Below are positions 17,449-26,936 of a stretch of 54,921 nucleotides of DNA, piece by piece. The translations under genes and the position numbers were made by a program. Each line of letters starts with the position of its first letter. The stretch's first letter is position 1. The notes under the pieces were generated by a model that was not told the DNA's origin, made no database searches, and worked only from the letters and a program-made list of their open reading frames with translations. Location of the stretch: positions 1 through 54,921 of the forward strand of contig JAJDBR010000253.1 in NCBI GenBank assembly GCA_029261275.1, in the 5' to 3' direction. The DNA comes from Nitrospirales bacterium (lineage in GTDB: Bacteria > Nitrospirota > Nitrospiria > Nitrospirales > UBA8639).

Positions 17449-20312
17449 TCGGAGGAAGTTCGTCCTTGTTTAACGCCTTTGACTTGTGCGGCGAAGCTGA
17501 GACTGGCTTTTCTCATGGCCACCACAGGTGGCAAGCCTTGCACTTGTACCGAACAGACCATATACGCAGGAGAGCCTTCTTCAATGTACGCCTCAATGCC
17601 CATTGGCTTTGTCACACCTTTGCTACTCATTTTTACTTCTTCAAGCTTTTCATTATGTGTGATTCGTCGCACATTTGAAGCCAACAAACCTGCGACCAAT
17701 CCTGAAGATTGGAGATCCCCTCGCCAGATCATCTTGTCATCCAGATAGTCTAGGATCTGTTGGGTGGCTGTACCAGACTCCCCATGTATTTGGCCTTCAA
17801 ATGCCCCATGGAGAATGGCATCCAAATTGGCGTGAACATCATTCTCCCGGGGAACGAGGAGTTGACAATGTTCGTAGACAGGCAAGGCATTCGGCCCAAA
17901 CTCAACTTTGGATTCAATGGTATACATGTCTGTCGAGGCTTCTTTCCAATTTTCATGATTCTTAGAATGTCTGGCATCTAAAGGCATGGTCAGGGATTTG
18001 GGCTTAGTCATTTGGATAGGGAAATTGCCATTGAGGCCTGGAACCATTCTGAACACATTATATTCAAGCTTCCAAGAATACGAAGACTGATCAGACGATC
18101 TCCCGATGGACATATTGGTGATTTGAATCCCAACATCTTCCACCATGTACAGGGTATTCGTTCTGGGATTGGACCGAGGATTTCCTCCAGCCACCACATG
18201 ACATGGGATAGCTTTGGATTCAATGGATGCCAGATTGTTCACCTTCTTTGACCAGGACGGTAAACCTTTGCCTGTCTTCTGGCTTCGATCAGCTTTATAC
18301 ACCCGTCCGCAATAGTCATAGTCAAATTGAATCACACTGGTTGGAATGCCAATAGGTTTCCAAGCATCTATTTCGGCCTCTAACTCAGGCTGACCTCCAT
18401 CAAAATGTTGATCGATAATCCGACTCAAATCTTCCTTTCTCTCTTCGAGACGTAAATCATAGGATCGCCATACCGGGATCAGATTGGCACGCACTTGGGT
18501 GCTGAGAAATCGAACCGCTCTAGGGAAATCCGGCAACCCAATCATTTCATTTGTCCATCCGGTCACCTGGCTTTCTTCGATAGAATGGGGAGGTCGTTGC
18601 AGCAACTTCTGCAATCCCTGCCACGTGACCTTTGACGATCTCACTGACGGGACCTTACTTTGTTTCCCTAATAGGGTGAGTATATCTTTTAACGAAACAT
18701 TATCCTCTGGACCGTTGGAAAGTGAGTGTTGAGAAATAAGGCTTCTGAGCGCTGAATCTGTGTTGGGTTGGACGTTTTTGCAAAGCTCTGACTCAACAAT
18801 TCTCTGTCCAACAAATACTTTGTCGGAATACGTCGTGTTCCCCCAATCGACCGATGACTCCCTAAGCTCATTTTTAAACTCACAAAGTACAATGATGGTA
18901 TCAACTGTTGCATTGATAGCATTAAACCTATCTTGATCAATAAAATCTGGCACGTGATTCGCCGTCGCATGCCCATGAAAGGTGTTGTAGGCCCCATGGG
19001 AATGCAGATCCTGGATGAAATGTAGAAGAGGGCCAGGGTTACGATCGTGTTTGGCCAATTCCCATAATTGCCGGACCGATTCCCCTCGTACGGCATTGAC
19101 GGCCTTTGTGGGAGCATGGGAAATGCCAAGTTTTATCGGTTCTTGGGGGTCCCAATACTCATTGAGAAGATAGATTTCAATATCTCGCATTAAGGCAGAA
19201 AAAATAAGAGGCCATGCCATTCCAGTTTCTTTTTGAAAAATTTGAATATGTGCAAGAAAGGGTAAGGAGGAAATTTTGTCATATATTCTGGTTTCCAAGG
19301 TCCATTTATGTATTTGGTCCTGGACTCTACGGTCGTTCTTCTTGAGGGAAATTTTTATGATGGCGTCCAGTACTGTTGAAATTTTTTGGAAGAATTGGTC
19401 TGTCGCGTCAATTGACGGTTTGCCCTCACAAGGCAAATAGTCTCTTTCCTCAATGAGGGGAACATCTAATTCGGATGAATAATTCGTTTGTATCGATGCC
19501 AAATTCTTGGCTAATTTGTTAGGGTTTTCACAGAGGCAGGCTTTCATCGACTCCTTCTGACAATAATTAATGGTCTCCATAATAAGGTCATAGGAATTCG
19601 CATCAAGCTTACTAAAATTTCCATTTTTCCCTTTTGCCGGAGTGGTGAGTTGGGAGGCAAGGCCCCAAGTTAAACGAGAGTTCGTCAGTATCCATCCTAG
19701 ATCGTTTTGTTGAAAACTTGCTAACGGAGAATCCAAGGATAAGAGGTCCGAATGTCCCGTTGAAAAATTGGTATGAAAATCAGATGACCTATTCTTATGC
19801 TTCTGCAAAACAATTGGCTGGAACGCATGGAGTTGAACCCATGTTCGCACGGCAGGATTTCGTTCAATCAAGGCATCGTAGTACTTCTGCCAGGCCTTTC
19901 CGAGCATATTGGCAGGAGGATACATGGCTTGCACCTTTCTGAGACTCAGCAAGGTCGCATCCTGATCTTTTTCTATGAGGCCTGGTTCCTTCGAGTTGTT
20001 CTTCCACAAGTTATGGTCTAATTCACCCCAAAGTTGATTCAATTTCTCGTCAAGATATCGAAACCGTTCCGCACCAAATGCGGTATCAACTTTACTGTCT
20101 AAAGGGCTGGCAATAGGATTGGTTTCACCATCCCAGTCCAAAGCATTCGTCCCGCTCGCAATTTGATAAGCTTGACGTTCGGTAAATCCCACCTGAAGGG
20201 CAAGGTAATACGTCCAGGCATAATGAAATATTCCCTCATAAGCCTTTGCGGTTGGCACAAAGAGGGTTTGGGAAAATACAATAACGAGGACGAAAAGTTT
20301 CATAGCTTTCAC
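17445..20312 (-). CDS. Large secreted protein with a PLC/P1-nuclease-like (zinc-site) signature
   Basis: 955 aa; signal peptide MKLFVLVIVFSQTLFVPTAKA; N-terminal HYAWTYYLALQVGFTERQAYQIASGTNALDWD and central LLHFIQDLHSHGAYNTFHGHATANHVPDFID, a His/Asp-rich helix pattern typical of PLC/nuclease-type Zn folds. Stop overlaps the downstream ATG (ATGA). Confidence 0.75.
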   Translation of the reverse strand: MKAMKLFVLVIVFSQTLFVPTAKAYEGIFHYAWTYYLALQVGFTERQAYQIASGTNALDWDGETNPIASPLDSKVDTAFGAERFRYLDEKLNQLWGELDHNLWKNNSKEPGLIEKDQDATLLSLRKVQAMYPPANMLGKAWQKYYDALIERNPAVRTWVQLHAFQPIVLQKHKNRSSDFHTNFSTGHSDLLSLDSPLASFQQNDLGWILTNSRLTWGLASQLTTPAKGKNGNFSKLDANSYDLIMETINYCQKESMKACLCENPNKLAKNLASIQTNYSSELDVPLIEERDYLPCEGKPSIDATDQFFQKISTVLDAIIKISLKKNDRRVQDQIHKWTLETRIYDKISSLPFLAHIQIFQKETGMAWPLIFSALMRDIEIYLLNEYWDPQEPIKLGISHAPTKAVNAVRGESVRQLWELAKHDRNPGPLLHFIQDLHSHGAYNTFHGHATANHVPDFIDQDRFNAINATVDTIIVLCEFKNELRESSVDWGNTTYSDKVFVGQRIVESELCKNVQPNTDSALRSLISQHSLSNGPEDNVSLKDILTLLGKQSKVPSVRSSKVTWQGLQKLLQRPPHSIEESQVTGWTNEMIGLPDFPRAVRFLSTQVRANLIPVWRSYDLRLEERKEDLSRIIDQHFDGGQPELEAEIDAWKPIGIPTSVIQFDYDYCGRVYKADRSQKTGKGLPSWSKKVNNLASIESKAIPCHVVAGGNPRSNPRTNTLYMVEDVGIQITNMSIGRSSDQSSYSWKLEYNVFRMVPGLNGNFPIQMTKPKSLTMPLDARHSKNHENWKEASTDMYTIESKVEFGPNALPVYEHCQLLVPRENDVHANLDAILHGAFEGQIHGESGTATQQILDYLDDKMIWRGDLQSSGLVAGLLASNVRRITHNEKLEEVKMSSKGVTKPMGIEAYIEEGSPAYMVCSVQVQGLPPVVAMRKASLSFAAQVKGVKQGRTSSE

Positions 20313-20441
20313 AGGTATGTCCTCCGAGATACTTTCATGTAAAGAATTTCATCATTCCAGATAACGACAACACCTGGGCAACCTCTCATGAACCCAAGGA
20401 TCAGAAATTGCTCCCCACCCCTTCTGTTGCTTTCAAGAGGT

Positions 20442-20915
20442 TCAATCCGAGTGAGGCGGTGGTCCGTTCAAGGTCTCCTCTAATTGGAACTTGTTTTTGG
20501 CTATCTCTTCTTCACATGCGGTGTTCTGAACCGTAGCTCGTGCCCCTTCCTTGAATTTTTTCATCCCCCAATGCCTTATAATAGCCACGTTTGCTTGTTC
20601 TTCTCCTGCATACCCATGGGTCTTCCAGAATTTCAACATTTTTGCCTCTTCTGCGGCCTCTTCTTCGGCCGACTGGTCATCAAAGAACCCTTCCCAAGAT
20701 TTTGGGTCGATGACCATACACAGAAGATCCGCATACATAGTACCAGCTTGTTCGGCAGCACCTTTTATCTCCTTTTCTACAACTTGCGCTGGCAATACCA
20801 CCGCGCACAGGAGGAGAATCCCTAAGAAAAAACGGGAAAGAATTTTTGACGAGAATTCGTGTTTTTCTCCATGACATCTTCCCTCTAAAAGGATTTCTAA
20901 AAGTTGGAGTGGCAA
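20442..20915 (-). CDS. Small secreted hypothetical protein
   Basis: 157 aa; leader KILSRFFLGILLLCAVVLPAQ; same strand and immediately upstream of the 955-aa secreted gene. Start codon uncertain. Confidence 0.6.
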   Translation of the reverse strand: MPLQLLEILLEGRCHGEKHEFSSKILSRFFLGILLLCAVVLPAQVVEKEIKGAAEQAGTMYADLLCMVIDPKSWEGFFDDQSAEEEAAEEAKMLKFWKTHGYAGEEQANVAIIRHWGMKKFKEGARATVQNTACEEEIAKNKFQLEETLNGPPPHSD

Positions 20916-21180
20916 GAATTACTCCTCCCGGGGCATCCTCGTTAGACCTTTGGCAACATTGCACAGACAGGGTTCCACGAGAAATTTCCCTTGAGAGGCA
21001 TAAGCTACTTGGGGCCTGAGCTCCATGAGACTTATCATCCCAATCATAATGAGCTCCTAACTTCTGATGTCTCTGAATGCCTAACTACCTGAACAGCCTC
21101 GAAACCACATAAAAGGTATTTTTGAAAAGAAGAAAAGTCAAGAGCACCCCCACCCAACTACAATGTACAACTAATGAAAA

Positions 21181-21229
21181 TATTTAAATCCTCGTATATG
21201 GCGAAATCCTACACAACGAGGATTAAATA
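21181..21229. repeat. AT-rich inverted repeat (hairpin), possible fbp terminator
   Basis: tatttaaatcctcgt ... acgaggattaaata, about 14-bp stem with one bulge and a 20-nt loop, about 80 nt downstream of the fbp stop. Confidence 0.5.
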
Positions 21230-21306
21230 AGACCAGTCATCTCTTCGGACATTAAATAGGGGTCAGACACGTTTTATTCCTTACCTCAACTTCGACAATT
21301 TTTATC

Positions 21307-22269
21307 CTAAAGTCCATTTATGACTGCCACCGTCTGCTTGACCACATCTTTATTGCCAATGATGAGTGCTGTTCGCTGATGTAATTTCTGGGGTTGGATG
21401 TCCAAAATGCGCTTCTTGCCAGAAGAGGCCGCTCCTCCTGCCTGTTCGGCAATGAACGCAAGCGGGTTCGCTTCATACATGAGCCGAAGCTTCCCTTCAG
21501 GACTTTTCTGGGTGCTTGGATATAAGAAAATCCCGCCTTTCAATAAATTTCGGTGAAAATCAGCGACGAGGGACCCCACGTACCGAAGAGAATAGGTATT
21601 ACGTAGCTCTTCGATGGCTTTCTGAGTTCCGGAATCCAGCCCTTTAAAGTTTCCTTCATTCGTGCTATAGCAGGAATTTTTTTCAGGAATGCGGATATTT
21701 TGGTTGGTGAGACGAAACATTCCATCCTCAGGATCAAGCGTAAAACCTTGGACGCTTTCACGGGTTGCTACTACCATCATAGTGCATGACCCATAGACCG
21801 TATAGACCGCCGCCACCTGTTCATGGCCTTTTTTCAACAGGGTCACATCCGTGATTGTTTCATTAGTGTCACGTTTCCAAATTCCTAAGATCGAACCAAC
21901 ACTCACCGCTACATCGATATTGGAGGAACCATCTAACGGATCCATTTGCACCAAGTACCGATGCGCCGGACTATCACCTACAAAAACCGTCTCTTCAATT
22001 TCTTCAGACCCTATCGCCGCTACTCGCCCACATTGGGTCAACGTATTTACCAAGGTCTCAGAGGAAAACGTATCCAAAATTTGAACAACTTCACCCTGGA
22101 TATTCGTTTCTCCAGTGGTACCCACCGCTTGGGCCAACACAGCGGCTCGAACTTTGGCTTGAATCTGCTGAGCACCATCGGCAACCCCAGCTACAACGGC
22201 TTCCAAACCATCGTATTCCATAGACCCCTTCCAGGACGACGCTGCAAAATCTGTTAGTGTTTGAAACAT
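21307..22269 (-). CDS. fbp: Fructose-1,6-bisphosphatase class I
   Basis: ORF 21307-22305; likely start MFQTLTDF at 22269. YLVQMDPLDGSSNIDVAVSVGSILGIW, GGIFLYP, LRLMYEANPLAFIAEQAGGAASSGKKRILDIQPQKLHQRTALIIGN. Confidence 0.96.
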   Translation of the reverse strand: MFQTLTDFAASSWKGSMEYDGLEAVVAGVADGAQQIQAKVRAAVLAQAVGTTGETNIQGEVVQILDTFSSETLVNTLTQCGRVAAIGSEEIEETVFVGDSPAHRYLVQMDPLDGSSNIDVAVSVGSILGIWKRDTNETITDVTLLKKGHEQVAAVYTVYGSCTMMVVATRESVQGFTLDPEDGMFRLTNQNIRIPEKNSCYSTNEGNFKGLDSGTQKAIEELRNTYSLRYVGSLVADFHRNLLKGGIFLYPSTQKSPEGKLRLMYEANPLAFIAEQAGGAASSGKKRILDIQPQKLHQRTALIIGNKDVVKQTVAVINGL

Positions 22270-22465
22270 GGTGAAAATTGTATATGGACCTCTAGAGCCC
22301 GTCAATTATTCGCCTGACCGTCGCATAAACAAGTAGATGTTGCAGAGCAAGGGGACAAATACTTTTGTAAACGCTTTAACTGCAACTAAAAGGTATTGGG
22401 AATCGAGTATAGTCAAAACACTTTGTGAGAGCTGGGGGGATGTACCATTGTTTGCACATGACTTT

Positions 22466-23368
22466 TTAATGAGAGGAAGCACTTTCTCGAAAAACCGCAG
22501 GGGACATTCCATGGAATTCTTTGAAGGTAGAAGAAAAGTGACTACGGCTGGAAAAACCTACTCGCATACCAATCTCTTCGACGGAATACGAACCACCGGT
22601 CAGCAACACAGCTGCTCTTTGCATTCGAAGGTGGTGAAGAAAGGTCATCGGTGGCTGACTAAACGCTCCGGTAAAACTTTCGGCAAAAACAGAACGGCTC
22701 ATACCTGCGACATCAGCCAGTGATTCGACTGTGTGATCTCCCCCAGGATCTTCAAGGATGCGATCCAGTGACTTCCCAAGTCGATCATCATCCAAAGCAG
22801 ACAACCAGGACAATGGCCCCTTATCAGCAAGATGTCGAAACAAATGCACCAGACATTCGTTCATCAAAGAAGCAACGAGGGCTTTACTGCCAGGACCAGG
22901 GTGGGATTGCTCAGCGAGGATACCTTGGAAAGCCGTGGCTACCTGGGATATCCCAGCTAAATCCGCAACGAGGATTTCTTTGAGATGCTGAAATAGTCTT
23001 AAGGACTGCCCATAGGTCACATGAATGATGCCACAGGCCACTACAAAATTTGGGTCTTTACAGGGACCCGCAACCAGTTCACATATGGAGCGATCCGTCG
23101 GCGGTTTTTCTATGCGCTTCTCATATTGAATGGGACCGTTGGGCTCAAGCGTATGAAGAGCACCTGGCGGAACCACCACCAACCCACAAGCTGAAATGGG
23201 TTGTCTGCCAGCTTCGGTGCCAATAACCGCACCTTCCCCTTTAAGAACGAAGTGAAGCATAACCGCAGGCGGTCCTGGCAGATGCAGTCGCCAACCCTCA
23301 CAGATCAAACACAACGCAAAAGGTTCAACAGAGATTTGGAGATTAGAGAGTAACTTATCCAATTGCAT
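22466..23368 (-). CDS. AraC-family transcriptional regulator (cupin-type N-terminal sensor)
   Basis: 300 aa; C-terminal HTH_18-like: SLADVAGMSRSVFAESFTGAFSQPPMTFLHHLRMQRAAVLLTGGSYSVEEIGMRVGFSSRSHFSSTFKEFHGMSPAVFR. Confidence 0.93.
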   Translation of the reverse strand: MQLDKLLSNLQISVEPFALCLICEGWRLHLPGPPAVMLHFVLKGEGAVIGTEAGRQPISACGLVVVPPGALHTLEPNGPIQYEKRIEKPPTDRSICELVAGPCKDPNFVVACGIIHVTYGQSLRLFQHLKEILVADLAGISQVATAFQGILAEQSHPGPGSKALVASLMNECLVHLFRHLADKGPLSWLSALDDDRLGKSLDRILEDPGGDHTVESLADVAGMSRSVFAESFTGAFSQPPMTFLHHLRMQRAAVLLTGGSYSVEEIGMRVGFSSRSHFSSTFKEFHGMSPAVFRESASSH

Positions 23369-23550
23369 ATGAAGCCTCAGTCTACAATGTCACCTTGATG
23401 GTCAATAAAAAATTTATGGCCCTAGCAGGCATCCTCAATTAGGACGCTTCCGCACATCTTTCGGACCACATCGCACTGGGTATTGTGCAATGCTCAAGCC
23501 CGGTTACACAAGGTAGATATTTTAAAATTAACAACAAAAAGAGGGAAAAA

Positions 23551-24330
23551 ATGAAATCAATTTCGGCAATGCAACGAACCCTATGGACTATCTCGCTTCT
23601 GGCTACCGTATTTCTGACAGGAATTGCTCATGCAGGACTACCCAACCCAGGGATGACGGTTGAGCCAGGAGAAACAGCTCTCGTCCTGACGGACCCACAA
23701 AATGACTTTCTCAGTCCAAAAGGTGTGACCTGGGGTGTTGTGGGAAAAAGCGTCGTGGCCAATAAGACCGTCGAACATATCGAAACTCTCTTAAAAACTG
23801 CCAAGAAGTCAGGAATCCCCGTATTCGTTTCTCCACACTACTACTATCCTACCGATCAAGAATGGAAATTTGGTGGGGCCGTCGAGACGATGATGCATGC
23901 CATCCATATGTTCGACCGTAAGGGAGCATTGACGACAAAAGGCTTTGATGGGTCAGGAGCAGACTGGCTAGCACAGTATAAACCCTATATTGAGGATGGA
24001 AAAACTGTTGTGTCCAGCCCCCATAAAGTCTACGGACCAGAATCAAATGATCTTACTTTACAGCTCAGAAAACGGGGCATCACCAAGATCATCCTGGCAG
24101 GAATGTCCGCTAATCTTTGCGTAGAATCTCATCTGCGAGAATTATTGGAGCAAGGATTTGAGGTTGCGGTAGTGAAGGATGCCACGGCTGCCGCGCAAGT
24201 TCCTGATCTTGATGGCTATCAAGCCGCCTTGGTTAACTTCCGATTCCTTGCCAGTGCGCTTTGGACAACAGAACAAGCCAGCAATGCCATGCAGGGGAAA
24301 AAGGAGACCACTTCAAAAAGTGCGCACTAG
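23551..24330 (+). CDS. Exported isochorismatase-family cysteine hydrolase
   Basis: Start at MKSISAMQRTLW (23551; RBS-like gagggaaaaa). Leader ending TGIAHAG; ALVLTDPQNDFLS (catalytic Asp), GITKIILAGMSANLCVESHLRELLEQGFEVAVVKDATAAA (catalytic Cys). Confidence 0.9.
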   Translation: MKSISAMQRTLWTISLLATVFLTGIAHAGLPNPGMTVEPGETALVLTDPQNDFLSPKGVTWGVVGKSVVANKTVEHIETLLKTAKKSGIPVFVSPHYYYPTDQEWKFGGAVETMMHAIHMFDRKGALTTKGFDGSGADWLAQYKPYIEDGKTVVSSPHKVYGPESNDLTLQLRKRGITKIILAGMSANLCVESHLRELLEQGFEVAVVKDATAAAQVPDLDGYQAALVNFRFLASALWTTEQASNAMQGKKETTSKSAH

Positions 24331-24410
24331 TCCGATGAGGAAATACTCAGTGAGAGCATGGTATTCAATCCAATTCAAAAACTGTCTCAATTTCATACAA
24401 GGAGAATAGG

Positions 24411-24947
24411 ATGAAAAATCTACGCTATTTAGCATTGTCGCTTGTCTTATTTATACCAACGTCAGCTCTAGCTGACGATGGAACTATTGCCAGCGCGGAA
24501 AGTGCTGGTCCGGCATCAATTTCCAAGCATGCCACCATTAAGGATTGGAATATGAAGGTTGTGCGAAAAGGGACCAATGATTGGACCTGCCTCCCAGATA
24601 ATCCAAAGACGTCAGGGACCGATCCTTGGTGTGTAAATGATCCCTGGCTCAACCTTCTGGACGCCATGATGAACAAAAAGAAGCCCACTTACACGAAAAT
24701 GGGCATCGCCTATATGCTCCAAGGGGACACCCCCGTCAGTAATACAGACCCGTATGCCACCGAACCCAAACCAGGTGATGATTGGGTCGACGGCCTGAAG
24801 GCCCACATGATGTTCCTCCTCCCCGATCAAGCACAATTGAAGAGCTTCCCAAGCGATTCACAAACCGGAGGCCCATGGGTCATGTGGGGAGATACCCCCT
24901 ATGCCCATTTAATGATGCCTATTGACAGTTACCCTGCGGCACAATAA
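24411..24947 (+). CDS. Secreted hypothetical protein
   Basis: 178 aa; signal peptide MKNLRYLALSLVLFIPTSALADD; SD aaggagaatagg; same strand, 80 bp after the hydrolase. Confidence 0.8.
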   Translation: MKNLRYLALSLVLFIPTSALADDGTIASAESAGPASISKHATIKDWNMKVVRKGTNDWTCLPDNPKTSGTDPWCVNDPWLNLLDAMMNKKKPTYTKMGIAYMLQGDTPVSNTDPYATEPKPGDDWVDGLKAHMMFLLPDQAQLKSFPSDSQTGGPWVMWGDTPYAHLMMPIDSYPAAQ

Positions 24948-25047
24948 AAGTATCCTATCTACTGGTGGATTGTCGCACGTTTTAGATGTGGCCCCAAAAA
25001 ATTCTAGGCAAGACCCGTATTTACTTACTGTTTAAATAGGAGAGAAA

Positions 25048-25728
25048 ATGAAAAAAATTTCATCTAGAGTCAAACAATCCTACGCAAGACCGACTGCCGT
25101 TATCGTTTTTGCATTCACCATCTTAGCACTGGCGCTTTCAGCACACGCCGATATTGCCGTAAAGTTTTTCGGAGAACTTGAAAAAGATCAACTCAGCCCA
25201 CAATTTAATGCAGTGGTAGATAACTTCTTCGACAACGATTCAAGGGTTCGTGATGATTTCTTCTGTTACCAGGGGGATCTGTTGGACCTACAGAACGGAC
25301 GGAAAGTTGGCATCGGTGTCGATTGCCTCAGTATCGCACAAATAGAAGATACCACTACAGGTATTGCGGTTCCGGATCCGCCGAATTTGGGCCTACTCAG
25401 TAACACCGTCAATGCTAGTGCGGCTGTTGACGCGGTGACGTTCTTTTTCCTCCCAGGTGGGTACATCGTCAGTGACGGTCTTACGACCGTTCGCCCCTTC
25501 TTTGCGGACATAGGTAATGGTGACGGCACTGCTGACGAGGGAAGCGTGACCCATATAACAGGTTCGGTTCCAGGCCAAACGCCAAATATTGTTGCTGCCA
25601 CTGGGAGATTTTCTAGGTTGACTAATACCGGAAACGTCCGTCTCTCTGGCGCGGTCAATCTTGGTAATGCGCCTGATGTGGTGTTCTTGAGCTGCCTATT
25701 TGTCATTAATTTTGATTCATTACCGTAG
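25048..25728 (+). CDS. Secreted hypothetical protein, possibly dirigent/allene-oxide-cyclase-like barrel
   Basis: 226 aa; leader FAFTILALALSAHA; C-terminal VAATGRFSRLTNTGNVRLSGAVNL resembles the barrel motif of dirigent/AOC-like proteins; SD taggagag. Confidence 0.7.
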   Translation: MKKISSRVKQSYARPTAVIVFAFTILALALSAHADIAVKFFGELEKDQLSPQFNAVVDNFFDNDSRVRDDFFCYQGDLLDLQNGRKVGIGVDCLSIAQIEDTTTGIAVPDPPNLGLLSNTVNASAAVDAVTFFFLPGGYIVSDGLTTVRPFFADIGNGDGTADEGSVTHITGSVPGQTPNIVAATGRFSRLTNTGNVRLSGAVNLGNAPDVVFLSCLFVINFDSLP

Positions 25729-25914
25729 AAGATAGTAGCCAAAATTCATGAAAGGAATCCATCATCGAAGTGCCCAAAACGCTTACCCATACCACGTGAA
25801 GGGTGCGGCTATCAGGATTTGTTGATTTAACCAATCATACCAATTCCTTAGGAGATTCAATTTTCTTTGACTGGCTTTTTGTGAATGATTTGGATTAAAT
25901 TGGCTTGAGAAAGA

Positions 25915-25951
25915 CATGTGGGATTGGGGAATATTTCTCCAATCCCACATG
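25915..25951 (+). terminator. Putative intrinsic terminator/hairpin
   Basis: catgtgggattgg...ccaatcccacatg, perfect 13-bp stem, followed by ctgcttttg, downstream of the 25048-25728 gene. Confidence 0.6.
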
Positions 25952-26079
25952 CTGCTTTTGCAGAAGTAAAGAGACTGCCCGAAATTTTTGGTTAGTGAAC
26001 TTTCCCCACAATTCCTGACTCAGTCCATTTAATAATGAACCGCTTTGCCAGGTGAGCAAGGGTTCCGTCAAATAGTCGC

Positions 26080-26844
26080 TTAACTTCTGGCAGTTAATTC
26101 GTACAAATACACCATCTTATCTTGGCTCTTTTCTTTTCGGGGAGGCCAGGTGAGAGGGATTTGTTCAATGGACAGATTAAACTTCTCTTGGAATGCGAGT
26201 TCAATCGTATCCAGCCCCAATCTATTTGGATCACAAAAGATGCCTTTTCCACCTGGAGAAAGCACTTGCTCAAGGACGTGAGCAATATCCGCTAAAATTG
26301 CCACGTCATAAAAAACTTCACAACCTAAGACCATATCATAGCGTTCTTCGGATGGAATTTTTTCTGACCAATCCAATGTGCACGTATCAAATTTCTTAAT
26401 GTGATTCAGTCGGCATGTCTCCTTGACCGCTTCCAAAGTCACTGGAACCATATCTGAGAACGTTGTGTACGCCCCAAGCTGAGCCGCGACTACTCCAGGC
26501 ACTCCTGTCCCGCATCCAATTTCCAAAACCTTTTCCCCTGTCAGTCTTTTCGGGAAAAATTGATGAATGAGATATTCCGACAAAGCCACTGAAGAAGGCC
26601 AAATCCGATCCCAATATCCCCAGCCAAGAGATTCGTTATCCCTTTTATCTAAAGGGGTTTCAACAGAAATGTCTCGTTTAGACTTACAGACGATAGAAAC
26701 ATCACCGATCCTGGGAAATGTCACAACTTTCACATGACTCACGCAAAGACCCCCTCTCACTGCAACAATTTGGGTTCCGTATTTAAAACTCTCTAGACTC
26801 ATTTTACAAGAATGGCTTGCACGATGAGCAACAAAGAATTTCAA
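26080..26844 (-). CDS. Class I SAM-dependent methyltransferase (methyltransferase_16/METTL-like)
   Basis: LGWGYWDRIWPSSVALSEYLI...GEKVLEIGCGTGVPGVVAAQLGAYTTFSDMVPVTLEAVKETCRLN...YDMVLGCEVFYD. True start may be an internal Met. Confidence 0.88.
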   Translation of the reverse strand: MKFFVAHRASHSCKMSLESFKYGTQIVAVRGGLCVSHVKVVTFPRIGDVSIVCKSKRDISVETPLDKRDNESLGWGYWDRIWPSSVALSEYLIHQFFPKRLTGEKVLEIGCGTGVPGVVAAQLGAYTTFSDMVPVTLEAVKETCRLNHIKKFDTCTLDWSEKIPSEERYDMVLGCEVFYDVAILADIAHVLEQVLSPGGKGIFCDPNRLGLDTIELAFQEKFNLSIEQIPLTWPPRKEKSQDKMVYLYELTARS

Positions 26845-26936
26845 GAAACTTGTAATGTTTGAGTGGAATGAAAAGACTCATATCCCATGAATGGGCCTTT
26901 TGGGGGAAACCTCTTTACGAGTAACAGGAGAAAATT

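Noticed and set aside
18689-19129. 146-aa minus-strand ORF
   Set aside because: Alternative frame on the same strand inside the 955-aa secreted protein gene; no independent support.
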